NCBI RefSeq assembly: GCF_017305435.1
Contig: NZ_JAFKIP010000002.1
Coordinates: 1 to 64,000, forward strand
Length of the DNA: 64,000 nt
Source: Microbacterium sp.
Lineage (GTDB): Bacteria; Actinomycetota; Actinomycetes; Actinomycetales; Microbacteriaceae
Direction of reading: 5' to 3'
Under the pieces are notes generated by a model that worked only from the letters and a program-made list of their open reading frames with translations, was not told the origin of the DNA and ran no database searches. The translations under genes were made by a program, and so were the position numbers. Each line of letters begins with the position of its first letter. Within the stretch, counting starts at the first letter, position 1. Of this stretch, positions 41,436 to 49,617 are shown in pieces.

Positions 41436-42805
41436 CGGATCGCCCCCTTCACGGGGCCCGCGTAGCCGGGGTTGAGCTTGCCGGGGTTGAGCAGACCGTT
41501 CGGATCGGTGGCGCGGGCCAGCTCGATGGTCTGGGGCAGGCGGAAGTCGACGTTCCACTGGTGCGGACTGTGCACGCCGACGCCGAGCCGGGTGAGCGCC
41601 TCGATGCCGTCGGCGACCTGCTCAGGACTCTCGTACACACCCGCGAGCATGCCGATCGGCCCCGCGCCGGCGGCCTCGATGTGCAGGTGGGCACCCGGGT
41701 ACACCCCGGTGACCTCGTCGTGACGGTCGATCAGCGCATCTCCGCCGACCTCCACGTGGAAGTAGACGCCGGGCTCGGACTTCTGCAGCCACTCGATCGG
41801 ATGGTTGTAGCTGAGCACCGAGATCGCGGCGGACACCTGCGGCCCCTCGCGGACGTCCTCGATGCGACCACCCGCGCCGGTGATGATCGCGGTGGCCTCG
41901 TCGACGAGGGCGGCGTCGATGATCGCGCGCAGCGAGCTGCGTCCTTCGGGAAATGCGGGGTCCGGTGGGAGCTGTGCCGACACGTGCGGATCGTCGGCGG
42001 AGACGAGGCGCGGGTGCGGCCGGAGCGTGCCCAGCTGCCGCAACACCGACATCGAGCCGGCGAAGTCGTCGAACGAGGCATAGAGGCCCCGCCAGTCCTG
42101 CAGGGGTTCGAGTCGCACAGTCGCGCGAGCGATGATCCCCGCCGTCCCGTAGTTGTGGACGTAGCCGAGCGCGTCCTCGCCCTCGACGTGGATGAGCTCG
42201 CCGCGGGATGCCGGAGTCACGACATCCAGGGCGAGGACGAACCCTTCGTGGTTGCTGCCGTGCGCGATCGACCCCGTGCCGCCGGAGCCGCCGGAGAGGA
42301 AACCGCCGAGCGTCGAGTGGACGGTCGAAGGGTACATCCAGAGCTGCTGCCCCTGCTGGCGAGCGGCGAGCTCCAGCGCCGCCATCGGAGCACCGGCCTC
42401 GGCGGTGATCCAGCCCTCACCGACCTCGATGACGGCGCGCGCCCGGGACGTGTCCAGGACCAGCCCCCCGGGCATCGGGATCGCTTGACCGTAGTTGCCG
42501 GTGCCCTTGCCGCGCGGGGTGACGGGAGCACCATGGGCGACCGCGATCCGCACCGCTTCGGCGATCGCGGCGGCATCCGCGGGGAAGGCCACGAGGTCGG
42601 CGACGCCGAGAGGCAGCTGTTCGGCGATGATCGGCGACATTCGGGCGCCGTCCACCGACGCCTTCTCGCGTTGCCGCGGGTCGCTCGAGACGCCGCGGGG
42701 GCCGAGCGCCTCGGCGAGTGCGGTCTCGAGCGCACGGTAGTCGGGGGCTTCCGAAGCGACGGTCGCTTCGGATTCGAGGATGTCGGTGGGAGTCGCGCCG
42801 GTCAT
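41432..42805 (-). CDS. FAD-binding oxidoreductase (VAO/FAD_binding_4 family)
   Basis: A 457-residue flavoenzyme. The N-terminal FAD_binding_4 domain (residues about 60-230) shows VTPRGKGTGNYGQAIPM and PSTVHSTLGGFLSGGSGGTGS; the C-terminal FAD-linked oxidase domain ends DPNGLLNPGKLNPGY, the usual family ending. Related enzymes oxidise 2-hydroxy acids, vanillyl alcohols or amine-bearing substrates. AAAGGAACCTGAG precedes the ATG at 42805. First gene of a three-gene operon with the creatininase-type and PNPOx-type genes, divergent from an XRE-cupin regulator. Confidence 0.88.
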   Translation of the reverse strand: MTGATPTDILESEATVASEAPDYRALETALAEALGPRGVSSDPRQREKASVDGARMSPIIAEQLPLGVADLVAFPADAAAIAEAVRIAVAHGAPVTPRGKGTGNYGQAIPMPGGLVLDTSRARAVIEVGEGWITAEAGAPMAALELAARQQGQQLWMYPSTVHSTLGGFLSGGSGGTGSIAHGSNHEGFVLALDVVTPASRGELIHVEGEDALGYVHNYGTAGIIARATVRLEPLQDWRGLYASFDDFAGSMSVLRQLGTLRPHPRLVSADDPHVSAQLPPDPAFPEGRSSLRAIIDAALVDEATAIITGAGGRIEDVREGPQVSAAISVLSYNHPIEWLQKSEPGVYFHVEVGGDALIDRHDEVTGVYPGAHLHIEAAGAGPIGMLAGVYESPEQVADGIEALTRLGVGVHSPHQWNVDFRLPQTIELARATDPNGLLNPGKLNPGYAGPVKGAIR

Positions 42806-42839
42806 CTCAGGTTCCTTTCGTATGTCATAGTCTTCACTC

Positions 42840-43466
42840 ATGTCGGATGCCCCCTCCTCGCGCCGTGGCGCTGCGGGGTCGGGCGGCGTCGAGGACGACG
42901 CGGCAGCCTCTGCGGCTCGCGCGCTGGGCGCTCGGATCAGGGCGCTGCGCAACGGCCGCGGCATGACGCTCACGCAGGTCGCCGGCCAGGCCGAACTGTC
43001 GCACTCGTTCCTCAGCCAGGTGGAGCGCGGACTGGAGCGCATGAGCATGACGTCGCTCTTCCGCGTCGCGCAGGCGCTCGGAACCACGCAACAGGCCCTC
43101 CTGACGGACGATGCGGATGCCGCGCCACGCGCTCCCGGAACGTTCCATGTCTTCCGAGCGGAGGGTGCGACGCCGTTGGATGCCGGCGGCAGCCCCGTAC
43201 GGGTCCTCGCTCGCGATCACCCGCGCTTCGTCCCGATGGTGATGTCCGGGACCTTCACGGACGATCTCTGGTGGGTGCACGACGAGGAGGAGTTCGTCTA
43301 CGTGCTCGAGGGTCGCCTGATCGTCTCGCTCGACGACGAGGAGTTCGCCCTCGCGGCGGGGGACGCGGTGTATTACCAGGGCGGCATCCGGCACCGCTGG
43401 CGCACCCACGAGGAGGAGACGGTCCGCGTTCTCATCGTGAAGGAGGGCAGCGCGGGAGCGCGGTGA
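42840..43466 (+). CDS. XRE-family regulator with cupin domain
   Basis: A 208-residue regulator: a lambda-repressor-type helix-turn-helix (about residues 40-95, GMTLTQVAGQAELSHSFLSQ) joined to a cupin sensor domain (about residues 125-205, VYVLEGRLIVSLDDEEFALAAGDAVYY). PuuR-type proteins of this layout control amine or amino-acid catabolism. Only 34 bp separate it from the divergent flavoenzyme operon, which it most likely controls. Confidence 0.9.
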   Translation: MSDAPSSRRGAAGSGGVEDDAAASAARALGARIRALRNGRGMTLTQVAGQAELSHSFLSQVERGLERMSMTSLFRVAQALGTTQQALLTDDADAAPRAPGTFHVFRAEGATPLDAGGSPVRVLARDHPRFVPMVMSGTFTDDLWWVHDEEEFVYVLEGRLIVSLDDEEFALAAGDAVYYQGGIRHRWRTHEEETVRVLIVKEGSAGAR

Positions 43467-43474
43467 ACGGGCGC

Positions 43475-44545
43475 TCATGAGCCACCGCCGAGTTCTCGTG
43501 CGACCGTGGCGAGGTCGGCCGCGTACTCGGACTCTGCGCCCGGGCGTGCGCCGCCCGCGATGACGAGCCCGCCCACCATGCCCGTCTCCAGGAGTGCGCG
43601 ACCGTACTCGATCGCGAGGCGGATGCCCTCGGCGCGGACGTCGCGTGCGGCGAACAGACGCTCGACGAAGCCGCGCGGGAGTTTCGCGGCGTGAAAAGAG
43701 GCCAAGAGGGCGGCCCCGTTCTGATCGACGACGAGGGGGACCCCGGGCAGGACGGGGACGCTCGCCCCCGCCGCGCGACAGAGGGCGATGAAGTCGGCGA
43801 CCTCGTCGGCGTCGCCGGCGTACTGCGTCAGACAGAGGCGACCGCCGGCGCGCTCCTTCTCGGCGACCCGACCGCCACGCTCGGCGATCGGTGGAGCTGC
43901 CGGAGACTCCGCGAAGGAGGTCAGCAGTCCGAGTTCCACAGCGCGAGGGAGCATCGTCGTCGACTCGAGATCGAAGACCGGTCGGGCGTCGGGTCGATCC
44001 CCGGTCTGCGTGTGGTCGCCGGTGACGCAGTGCACGCCGGCCACTCCGAGACTGCGCAACGACGACAGCTCTCGATCGAGCGCGGTGCGGTTGCGATCTC
44101 GGGCGTTGAAACCCATCCACAGTCGCAGTCCCGTCGCGGTGATCAGGGCGGCGCGATACGACGGGGGGAACTGCGTCCGCGAGAGCCCCGCATCACCGGA
44201 GAGCACGGCATCGGCGCTGCCGAGGAGAGCGTCCGCCGTGGCGCAGATGAGGTCCGAGCGCAGGGCGCGAACCGGAAAACCGGTGTACACGAGCGGGCGG
44301 CGCCTCGCGATGTCCAGGATCTCCCGTCCCGCGAGAGTCGTCACCTGATCGTCCGCCGCCGAAGGCGCGCTTGCGGCGCCGCTCCATCTGATCGGGAGGT
44401 CGCGCGTCAGGAAGACGCAGGGCGTCGGGTCGATCTCACAGGTCCCGTCCCCGTTGACACCGCCGCACGGCCCGTAGGCCATCGCCTTCGGGCACCCCGC
44501 TGTACGGCCGGTCGGCCGGGCGGCGGCTGCAGGAGGCGACATCAT
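43475..44545 (-). CDS. MTHFR-like protein with N-terminal MetV-type cysteine module, copy 2
   Basis: A 356-residue protein. Residues 15-45 are an MTHFR_C (MetV-type) module with Cys18, 27, 36 and 43 (CPKAMAYGPCGGV...CEI...C), which normally binds zinc or an Fe-S cluster. Residues about 85-345 resemble the methylenetetrahydrofolate reductase barrel (FNARDRNRTALDRELSSL, then VTGDHTQTG). In acetogens MetV is a separate subunit of the reductase; here it is fused at the N terminus. It probably handles a THF-bound one-carbon unit, perhaps accepting methyl groups from a substrate. It overlaps the paralogue upstream by 4 bp. Confidence 0.8.
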   Translation of the reverse strand: MMSPPAAAARPTGRTAGCPKAMAYGPCGGVNGDGTCEIDPTPCVFLTRDLPIRWSGAASAPSAADDQVTTLAGREILDIARRRPLVYTGFPVRALRSDLICATADALLGSADAVLSGDAGLSRTQFPPSYRAALITATGLRLWMGFNARDRNRTALDRELSSLRSLGVAGVHCVTGDHTQTGDRPDARPVFDLESTTMLPRAVELGLLTSFAESPAAPPIAERGGRVAEKERAGGRLCLTQYAGDADEVADFIALCRAAGASVPVLPGVPLVVDQNGAALLASFHAAKLPRGFVERLFAARDVRAEGIRLAIEYGRALLETGMVGGLVIAGGARPGAESEYAADLATVARELGGGS

Positions 44546-45684
44546 CGCTCCTCCGGCGCAGCGAGGACGGCAGTCCTCGGTCGGAGGGTGTCGCGAATCG
44601 CCGTGGCGGCAGCGGCGAGGGCATCGACAGCGGCGATCCCCGAGGCATCCTCGTCATCGACGACGGCGGACAGGTGTACGCCGACGACCCCCGGGAGGCC
44701 GAGAGCGCGCCCGGCCCAGTCGACGGCGGCACGGATACCGGCGCCGGGGTCCGTGGGGGCGGCCAGCGCGGCCGCGACGATGCTCGGCGGCAGATTCACG
44801 CCGGGCAGCGATGCCAGGCGCCGCGCGCTCGACGCAGAGGTGAGAACGGGGACCGATACGAGCACGGGCACCGGCGCCGCCGTGGTCGCGAGGGCCGACG
44901 TGAACCGCGCGATGTCGGCGATGTCTCCGCAGAGGTTCAGGATGCCGAGTTCCGCACCCGCGCGCGCCTTGAGTGCGAGGCGCTTCGGGCGGTAGTCGAC
45001 GGGCGGCGCCGACGGCTGCTCCGCGACGGCGACGAACAGGCCCGCCCGGCGCGCGAGGGCGGCGACGCGCGTCGAGTCGAGGTCGAACACGGGGTCGGCG
45101 TCACGCAGCGCGGTCGTCGCCGGGTGGTCGCCGGTGACAGCGAGGATCCCCGAGACGCCGAGATCGGCGAGGGCCGCGAGCTCGCCCTCGATCGCGACGC
45201 GATTGCGGTCGCGACAGGTGATGCCGGAGATCACGCGGGCGCCCGCCGCCACGAGGAGAAGAGCCTTGTGGGTCGGGCTGAGGGACTCGCGCAGCCCCGG
45301 GGGCTCGCCCGCGATGACCGCGGTGAGCGCGGTCATCGCGCCGAGGCGCGCGCCGGCATCCGCCACGACGGCGGGATCGACCGTCCGGACGGGAAGATCG
45401 GCGGTGATCACCGGTGCCGTCGCGACGAGGTCGCCGAGGGCGGCGGCTGCCGCGCGCCGTGGTGAGGGTGGGAGGGCATCGCCGCTCGCGTGCGCGGTGT
45501 CCGGGGTTTGGATGTCGGCGGCGGAGAAATCCAGTTCGCGCAGCAGCACGGGGTCTTCGGCGAACGAGCACCGGATGCCGGGCACCTCGCAGCCGCCGTC
45601 GGCCGAGACTCCGCCGCACGGGCCGTAGACCATCCGCTTGGGGCATCGTCGCGTCGCATCGCGCAGGAGGTGCAGAGATGTCAT
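44542..45684 (-). CDS. MTHFR-like protein with N-terminal MetV-type cysteine module, copy 1
   Basis: A 380-residue paralogue of the next gene with the same design: Cys14, 23, 32 and 39 with identical spacing (C-x8-C-x8-C-x6-C), then a reductase-type barrel (ITCRDRNRVAIEGELAALADLGVSGI split, VTGDHPATT). The sequences have diverged well beyond the motifs, so the pair is old and may form a heterodimer. A GGAG site lies before the ATG at 45684, and a 17-bp operator lies 38 bp upstream. It is first in a two-gene operon. Confidence 0.8.
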   Translation of the reverse strand: MTSLHLLRDATRRCPKRMVYGPCGGVSADGGCEVPGIRCSFAEDPVLLRELDFSAADIQTPDTAHASGDALPPSPRRAAAAALGDLVATAPVITADLPVRTVDPAVVADAGARLGAMTALTAVIAGEPPGLRESLSPTHKALLLVAAGARVISGITCRDRNRVAIEGELAALADLGVSGILAVTGDHPATTALRDADPVFDLDSTRVAALARRAGLFVAVAEQPSAPPVDYRPKRLALKARAGAELGILNLCGDIADIARFTSALATTAAPVPVLVSVPVLTSASSARRLASLPGVNLPPSIVAAALAAPTDPGAGIRAAVDWAGRALGLPGVVGVHLSAVVDDEDASGIAAVDALAAAATAIRDTLRPRTAVLAAPEER

Positions 45685-45721
45685 CGATGCTCCTCTCGCG
45701 TCGACCGGGGCGGCGTCAGGA

Positions 45722-45738
45722 TGTTGGTGTAGCCAACA
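45722..45738. promoter_or_regulatory. Operator copy 1 (TGTTGG-N5-CCAACA)
   Basis: TGTTGG-TGTAG-CCAACA is a perfect 6-bp inverted repeat, 38 bp upstream of the MTHFR-like operon. The same element with spacer TATGG is at 50944-50960 upstream of the CodA-like/ABC operon. TTGGT-type arms are reminiscent of GntR-family operators; no GntR gene is in the window. Confidence 0.7.
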
Positions 45739-45825
45739 GTGCCACTGTAGAAGCCCGCCGTTTCGCGGGTGTTACGGTCGCGTGAGCGTCGATCTCGCGG
45801 GCCGACCATGCACGGCCGCGGACCC

Positions 45826-45831
45826 TAAAGT
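45826..45831 (+). promoter_or_regulatory. Predicted leaderless -10 box
   Basis: TAAAGT lies exactly 6 nt before the ATG at 45838 of the cyclodeaminase-like gene. Confidence 0.4.
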
Positions 45832-45837
45832 GGGCGC

Positions 45838-46449
45838 ATGCCCACCTCGACGCTCGCCGCTGCCCGCATCGACGACTGGCTGGAGCGACTCTCCACTCCC
45901 GTTCCCGAACCCGGAGGCGGTGAGGCGGCGGGCGTCGTCATCGCGACCGGTGCCGCGCTGGTAGCGATGGCGGCAGGCTACGCGCTGCCGGGGGAACAGC
46001 GCGACGCGGCCCTCGAGGTGGCCGCTCGGGCGCGGCGGGAGGCGCTGATCGGCGCCGAGCACGACGGCCGGATGTCGGCGGCACTGGTCGCGGCTTTCCG
46101 GCGTCCGCTCGATGACGCGGGCCGGGATGGCGCCGTGCGCGAGGCGACCGTGCGTGCGGCGCAGTCCGGCGCCGCACTGGTCGCGATCGCCGCAGGTCTC
46201 GAGGGCACGCTCGCCTGGTTGGAGCACGCTGGTGAGCCGCGCCTCGCACCGGATGTCGCCGTCGCGGCGCGGATGCTGGCCTGCGGCATCCGCTCGACCG
46301 CCGTCAACATCCGCTGCAACGTGACCAGCGCCATCGAGGCGGGTGCGGACGCTGAGACGGCACACCGGTTGCAGGCCGCCCTCGATGAGGCGCATGCGGC
46401 AGCCGCGCGTCTGGACGCGTGCGCCGAGCGCGTCACCAAGACGCTCTGA
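45838..46449 (+). CDS. Cyclodeaminase/cyclohydrolase-family protein
   Basis: A 203-residue all-helical protein of the FTCD_C family, which acts on formimino-THF or methenyl-THF. The PEPGGGEAAGVVIATGAALVAMAAG segment (split) near residues 23-45 is the family signature; helices with regularly spaced Ala and a NIRCNVTSA segment follow. It is divergent from the two MTHFR-like genes, which supports a shared role in feeding one-carbon units into the folate pool. Confidence 0.85.
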   Translation: MPTSTLAAARIDDWLERLSTPVPEPGGGEAAGVVIATGAALVAMAAGYALPGEQRDAALEVAARARREALIGAEHDGRMSAALVAAFRRPLDDAGRDGAVREATVRAAQSGAALVAIAAGLEGTLAWLEHAGEPRLAPDVAVAARMLACGIRSTAVNIRCNVTSAIEAGADAETAHRLQAALDEAHAAAARLDACAERVTKTL

Positions 46450-46525
46450 GCGTCCGTTCCCGTCCAGCGGGTCGGTTCGCCCGCCCATCCGCGCGAGCCG
46501 CGCACCCACATGCGCCTCGTACATC

Positions 46526-46560
46526 GGAACGCCCTGCTCCGCGGGGGAGCAGGGCGTTCC
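46526..46560. terminator. Bidirectional terminator hairpin
   Basis: A perfect 15-bp stem (GGAACGCCCTGCTCC and its complement) with a 5-nt loop lies between the convergent cyclodeaminase-like and binding-protein genes. Confidence 0.8.
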
Positions 46561-46571
46561 GCCGAGGGACG

Positions 46572-47777
46572 TCAGTCCATCTTGATCGAGGTGTCGATGA
46601 ACTGGTTCGTGTAGAGCGACGACGGATCGATTGCCGTCGCCGCCGCCTGCGTGATGCTTCCGGCGGTGACGAGGAAGGGCGTGAAGTCCGAGACGATCGA
46701 GGCCACGCGCTTCGGGTCGAACTGTCCGAATACGCCCGACGCCTCATCGTTGACGACCAGGCCGAGCTTCTTCTGCTGCTCCACCGAGAACTCCGCCACG
46801 CCCTCCGAGTAGGTCCAGCCGGTGTTGTACTGCTCCACGAGGTCGAGGATCACGGCGTTGCCGTGCTCCGGCGCCGCGAGGAAGTCGATCTGCGACTGCT
46901 GCATGATCGGCACGAGCTTCTTCAGGCAGTCCGCCTGGTCGGCGACGTCTGCTGCGCGCACCGCGAGCGGCTCGGGGTAGATGTTGTAGCCGAGCTCCGA
47001 CAGCAGCTGGTAGCCCACTTCCTTGCCCCACTGCGGGATCTCGTTCTTGTAGATGTAGGGCTCGGCCGTCGCGAAGCCCTGCTGCAGGATCTTCGGGTCG
47101 GAGACGAAGCGCTGCGGGGTGCCCTCGTAGCTCGTGTCGATCTGTGACGGCGTGATGATGCCCTGCGACAGCAGGAGGTTCGGGATCACGTCGCCGGACG
47201 TGACGATCGGATCGCCGTTCGCGGCGGCCTCCTTGATCGTCGTCGCCCCGTCGTGGCTCTCCGGGTCCCACATCAGGATCTGGGGGCTGTACGTCAGCTG
47301 CGAGGCGACCGCGACGGTGGGCTGGTCCGCGTTCGCGACGATCGCGGCATCGGTGTTCACGGCCCCGATCAGGATGTCGGAGTCGAGGTACATCAGCGCC
47401 GGGACCGGCTGGAAGTTGACCGCCGGGCCGCCGGAGCGCACCTCGATCTTCACGCCCGTGTCGGTGCCGTTCACGACGAGCGGCCCGGTCACGGTCTTCT
47501 TGTCGGTGTCGACGGTGTAGCCGTCGCCGACGAGGTTGTACATGGCGCCGTGCTCGGACTCGGGCTGCCAGTCCTGCTGCATGACGACCGTCGCGGGGCA
47601 GACGCTCGCGAGGTCGAGGGAGCTGCCCTTCTCGGCGAGGGTCGCGGTGGAGGTCGAGGCCGGAGCGGCCGCGTCGGAACTGGAGCATCCCGCGACGGCG
47701 ACGGCCGTCACGGCGAGCACGCCGATCGCGGTGGTGCGTGCGATCACACGGCGGGAGAGAAAAGCGGGCTGTGACAC
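46572..47777 (-). CDS. NitT/TauT-type ABC substrate-binding lipoprotein
   Basis: A 401-residue binding protein. The signal peptide ends in a lipobox (VAGC, Cys31) and is followed by a Ser/Ala/Thr-rich linker. The mature fold resembles NMT1/SsuA-type proteins that bind nitrate, sulfonates, thiamine precursors or aromatic compounds (LTYSPQILMWDPES, DPKILQQGFATAEPYIYKNE). The start is GTG at 47777 with a perfect AGGAGG. It is last of the operon amidohydrolase, ATPase, permease, binding protein, so the ligand is probably the deaminase substrate. Confidence 0.87.
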   Translation of the reverse strand: MSQPAFLSRRVIARTTAIGVLAVTAVAVAGCSSSDAAAPASTSTATLAEKGSSLDLASVCPATVVMQQDWQPESEHGAMYNLVGDGYTVDTDKKTVTGPLVVNGTDTGVKIEVRSGGPAVNFQPVPALMYLDSDILIGAVNTDAAIVANADQPTVAVASQLTYSPQILMWDPESHDGATTIKEAAANGDPIVTSGDVIPNLLLSQGIITPSQIDTSYEGTPQRFVSDPKILQQGFATAEPYIYKNEIPQWGKEVGYQLLSELGYNIYPEPLAVRAADVADQADCLKKLVPIMQQSQIDFLAAPEHGNAVILDLVEQYNTGWTYSEGVAEFSVEQQKKLGLVVNDEASGVFGQFDPKRVASIVSDFTPFLVTAGSITQAAATAIDPSSLYTNQFIDTSIKMD

Positions 47778-47896
47778 GGTGTCCTCCTGGAAGGCTGTGG
47801 GTGCGGTGCGGACAGACGGGTGGTGCGTTGTGGTGGTGCGTTCTCGTTACGGGTGGACGAGCGAGGGAGAAGAGGAGGGGAGCGCGGCGGCGCCGG

Positions 47897-48829
47897 TCAG
47901 CGGGTGGCGACTCCGAAGAGACGCCCGACGACGAGGCGATCGAGGGCGGCGAAGATCGAGAACACGATCACGCCGAACAGCGCCGTGAAGATGATCGCGA
48001 GGAAGAGCGGCTCCATGTTCAGGCGAAGCGTGTACGTGCGGAGCAACCCGCCGATGCCCTGGCTGCCCTGCTGGAAGAAGAAGTCGCCGACGATCGCGCC
48101 GATGACGGCGAGACCGGCGGACTGGCGCAGGCCCGTGAAGATCGAGGGGATGGCGGCGGGCAGCATGAGCTTCGTCATCCGCTGCCACTTCGTCGCCTTC
48201 TGCAGGGTGAACAGGTCGTGCGCTGCGGGCGTCGCCGACTGCAGCCCGAAGAGCGTGTTCGAGATCATCGGGAACACCGCGATGATGACGCAGACGACGA
48301 TGCGCGCAGGCAGGCCGTATCCCATCCAGATGCCGATGAGCGGCGTGAGGGCGAGGATCGGGATCGTCTGCAGGATGACCGCATAGGGGTACAGGATCTT
48401 CTCGGCCAGGCCCCACTGCGACATCACGATCGCCCAGCCCATTCCGATGGCCACGGCGATCGCGAGTCCGATCAGGGCGACGACGATGGTCTGACCCAAC
48501 GCGGCGAGCATCGGGACGATGACCTTGTCGTTCCCGATGGTCTCTGCCAGGACCTGGTGCGGAGGGGGGAGGAGGAAGCGGCGGCTCTCGCTCAGCATCA
48601 GGTACGACACGGCGTACCAGATCGCGATGATCCCGAGCAGTGCCGCGATGATCGGCAGGGCGCGCGACCAGGCGGCGCGGGCGAGGCCCCCGGGGCCGCC
48701 CGAGCGGGGACGGCGACCCGTCGCCGTCCCGGCGAACGCTGCCGTCGCCGTCGTCGCGGACGGGACTGCCGCGCTGGATGCCGCGTCGGCGAGCGCCGGC
48801 GGTGCCTTCAGGGCGAGGTTCTGGCTCAC
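47897..48829 (-). CDS. ABC transporter permease (SsuC/TauC type)
   Basis: A 310-residue membrane protein with about six helices after an 80-residue Ala/Pro-rich cytoplasmic N terminus that is longer than usual. The loop with the permease motif is LFTLQKATKWQRMTKLMLPA, about residues 195-214. The GTG at 48829 overlaps the ATPase stop by 4 bp. Confidence 0.9.
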   Translation of the reverse strand: MSQNLALKAPPALADAASSAAVPSATTATAAFAGTATGRRPRSGGPGGLARAAWSRALPIIAALLGIIAIWYAVSYLMLSESRRFLLPPPHQVLAETIGNDKVIVPMLAALGQTIVVALIGLAIAVAIGMGWAIVMSQWGLAEKILYPYAVILQTIPILALTPLIGIWMGYGLPARIVVCVIIAVFPMISNTLFGLQSATPAAHDLFTLQKATKWQRMTKLMLPAAIPSIFTGLRQSAGLAVIGAIVGDFFFQQGSQGIGGLLRTYTLRLNMEPLFLAIIFTALFGVIVFSIFAALDRLVVGRLFGVATR

Positions 48830-49617
48830 GAATGCGCCTCCAATGCGTGCGAGAGGTGTCCGACGATGCGCCCGAACTCGGGTTCGTAGCGCAGCTCGGG
48901 CGATCGGGGATAGGACCAGGGGAGCTCGATGTCGTCGACGATGCGGCCCGGGCGTCCGCTCATCACCAGAACACGACTGGAGAGGTACACGGCCTCAGAG
49001 ATCGAGTGAGTGATGAACATCGCGGCGAAGCCCTTGAGCTGGAACAGGCGCTGCAGCTCCGTCTGCATCTTCAGACGCGTGATCTCGTCGAGGGCGCCGA
49101 AGGGTTCGTCGAACAACGCCAGCTGAGGTTCGGCCACGAGGGCGCGGGCGATCGATACGCGCATGCGCATGCCGCCCGACAGCGAGCGGGGGTGCTGATT
49201 CTCGAACCCCTTCAGCCCGACGAGCTCCAGCGCCTCCGCCGCGCGGCGGCGGCGCTCGGCGGCCCCGACCCCGGCGAGCTCGCCGACCAGCTCGACGTTG
49301 CGCTGCGCGCTGCGCCACTCGAGCAGCGTCGCCTCCTGGAAGACGAAGCTCGTGGTGTCGGCGCGGACGTCGACGGTGCCTTCGGTCGCGCCGTCGAGAC
49401 CGGCCGCCAGTCGCAGCAGCGTCGACTTGCCGCAGCCGGAGGGGCCGACGACCGAGACGAACTCGCCCGGGCGGACGTCGATGGACACGTCCTCCAGGGC
49501 CCGAGTGCCGGTGGCGAACACTTTCGCGACGTCGGTGAAGGACAGCGTCGGCGCGGTGCCGGCGCCGTCCGACGACGGGGCGGAACCGGCGAACGTGTCG
49601 GCTGTGGCAGTACTCAT
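48826..49617 (-). CDS. ABC transporter ATP-binding protein (SsuB/TauB type)
   Basis: A 263-residue ATPase for the NitT/TauT-type transporter. Walker A is GPSGCGKST, the Q-loop sits in FVFQEATLLEWRS, the signature is LSGGMRMR, Walker B is LALFDEPFGALDE and the switch His is in FITHSISEA. EATLLEW is the usual Q-loop context of this subfamily. The ATG at 49617 overlaps the amidohydrolase stop (ATGA). Confidence 0.93.
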   Translation of the reverse strand: MSTATADTFAGSAPSSDGAGTAPTLSFTDVAKVFATGTRALEDVSIDVRPGEFVSVVGPSGCGKSTLLRLAAGLDGATEGTVDVRADTTSFVFQEATLLEWRSAQRNVELVGELAGVGAAERRRRAAEALELVGLKGFENQHPRSLSGGMRMRVSIARALVAEPQLALFDEPFGALDEITRLKMQTELQRLFQLKGFAAMFITHSISEAVYLSSRVLVMSGRPGRIVDDIELPWSYPRSPELRYEPEFGRIVGHLSHALEAHS

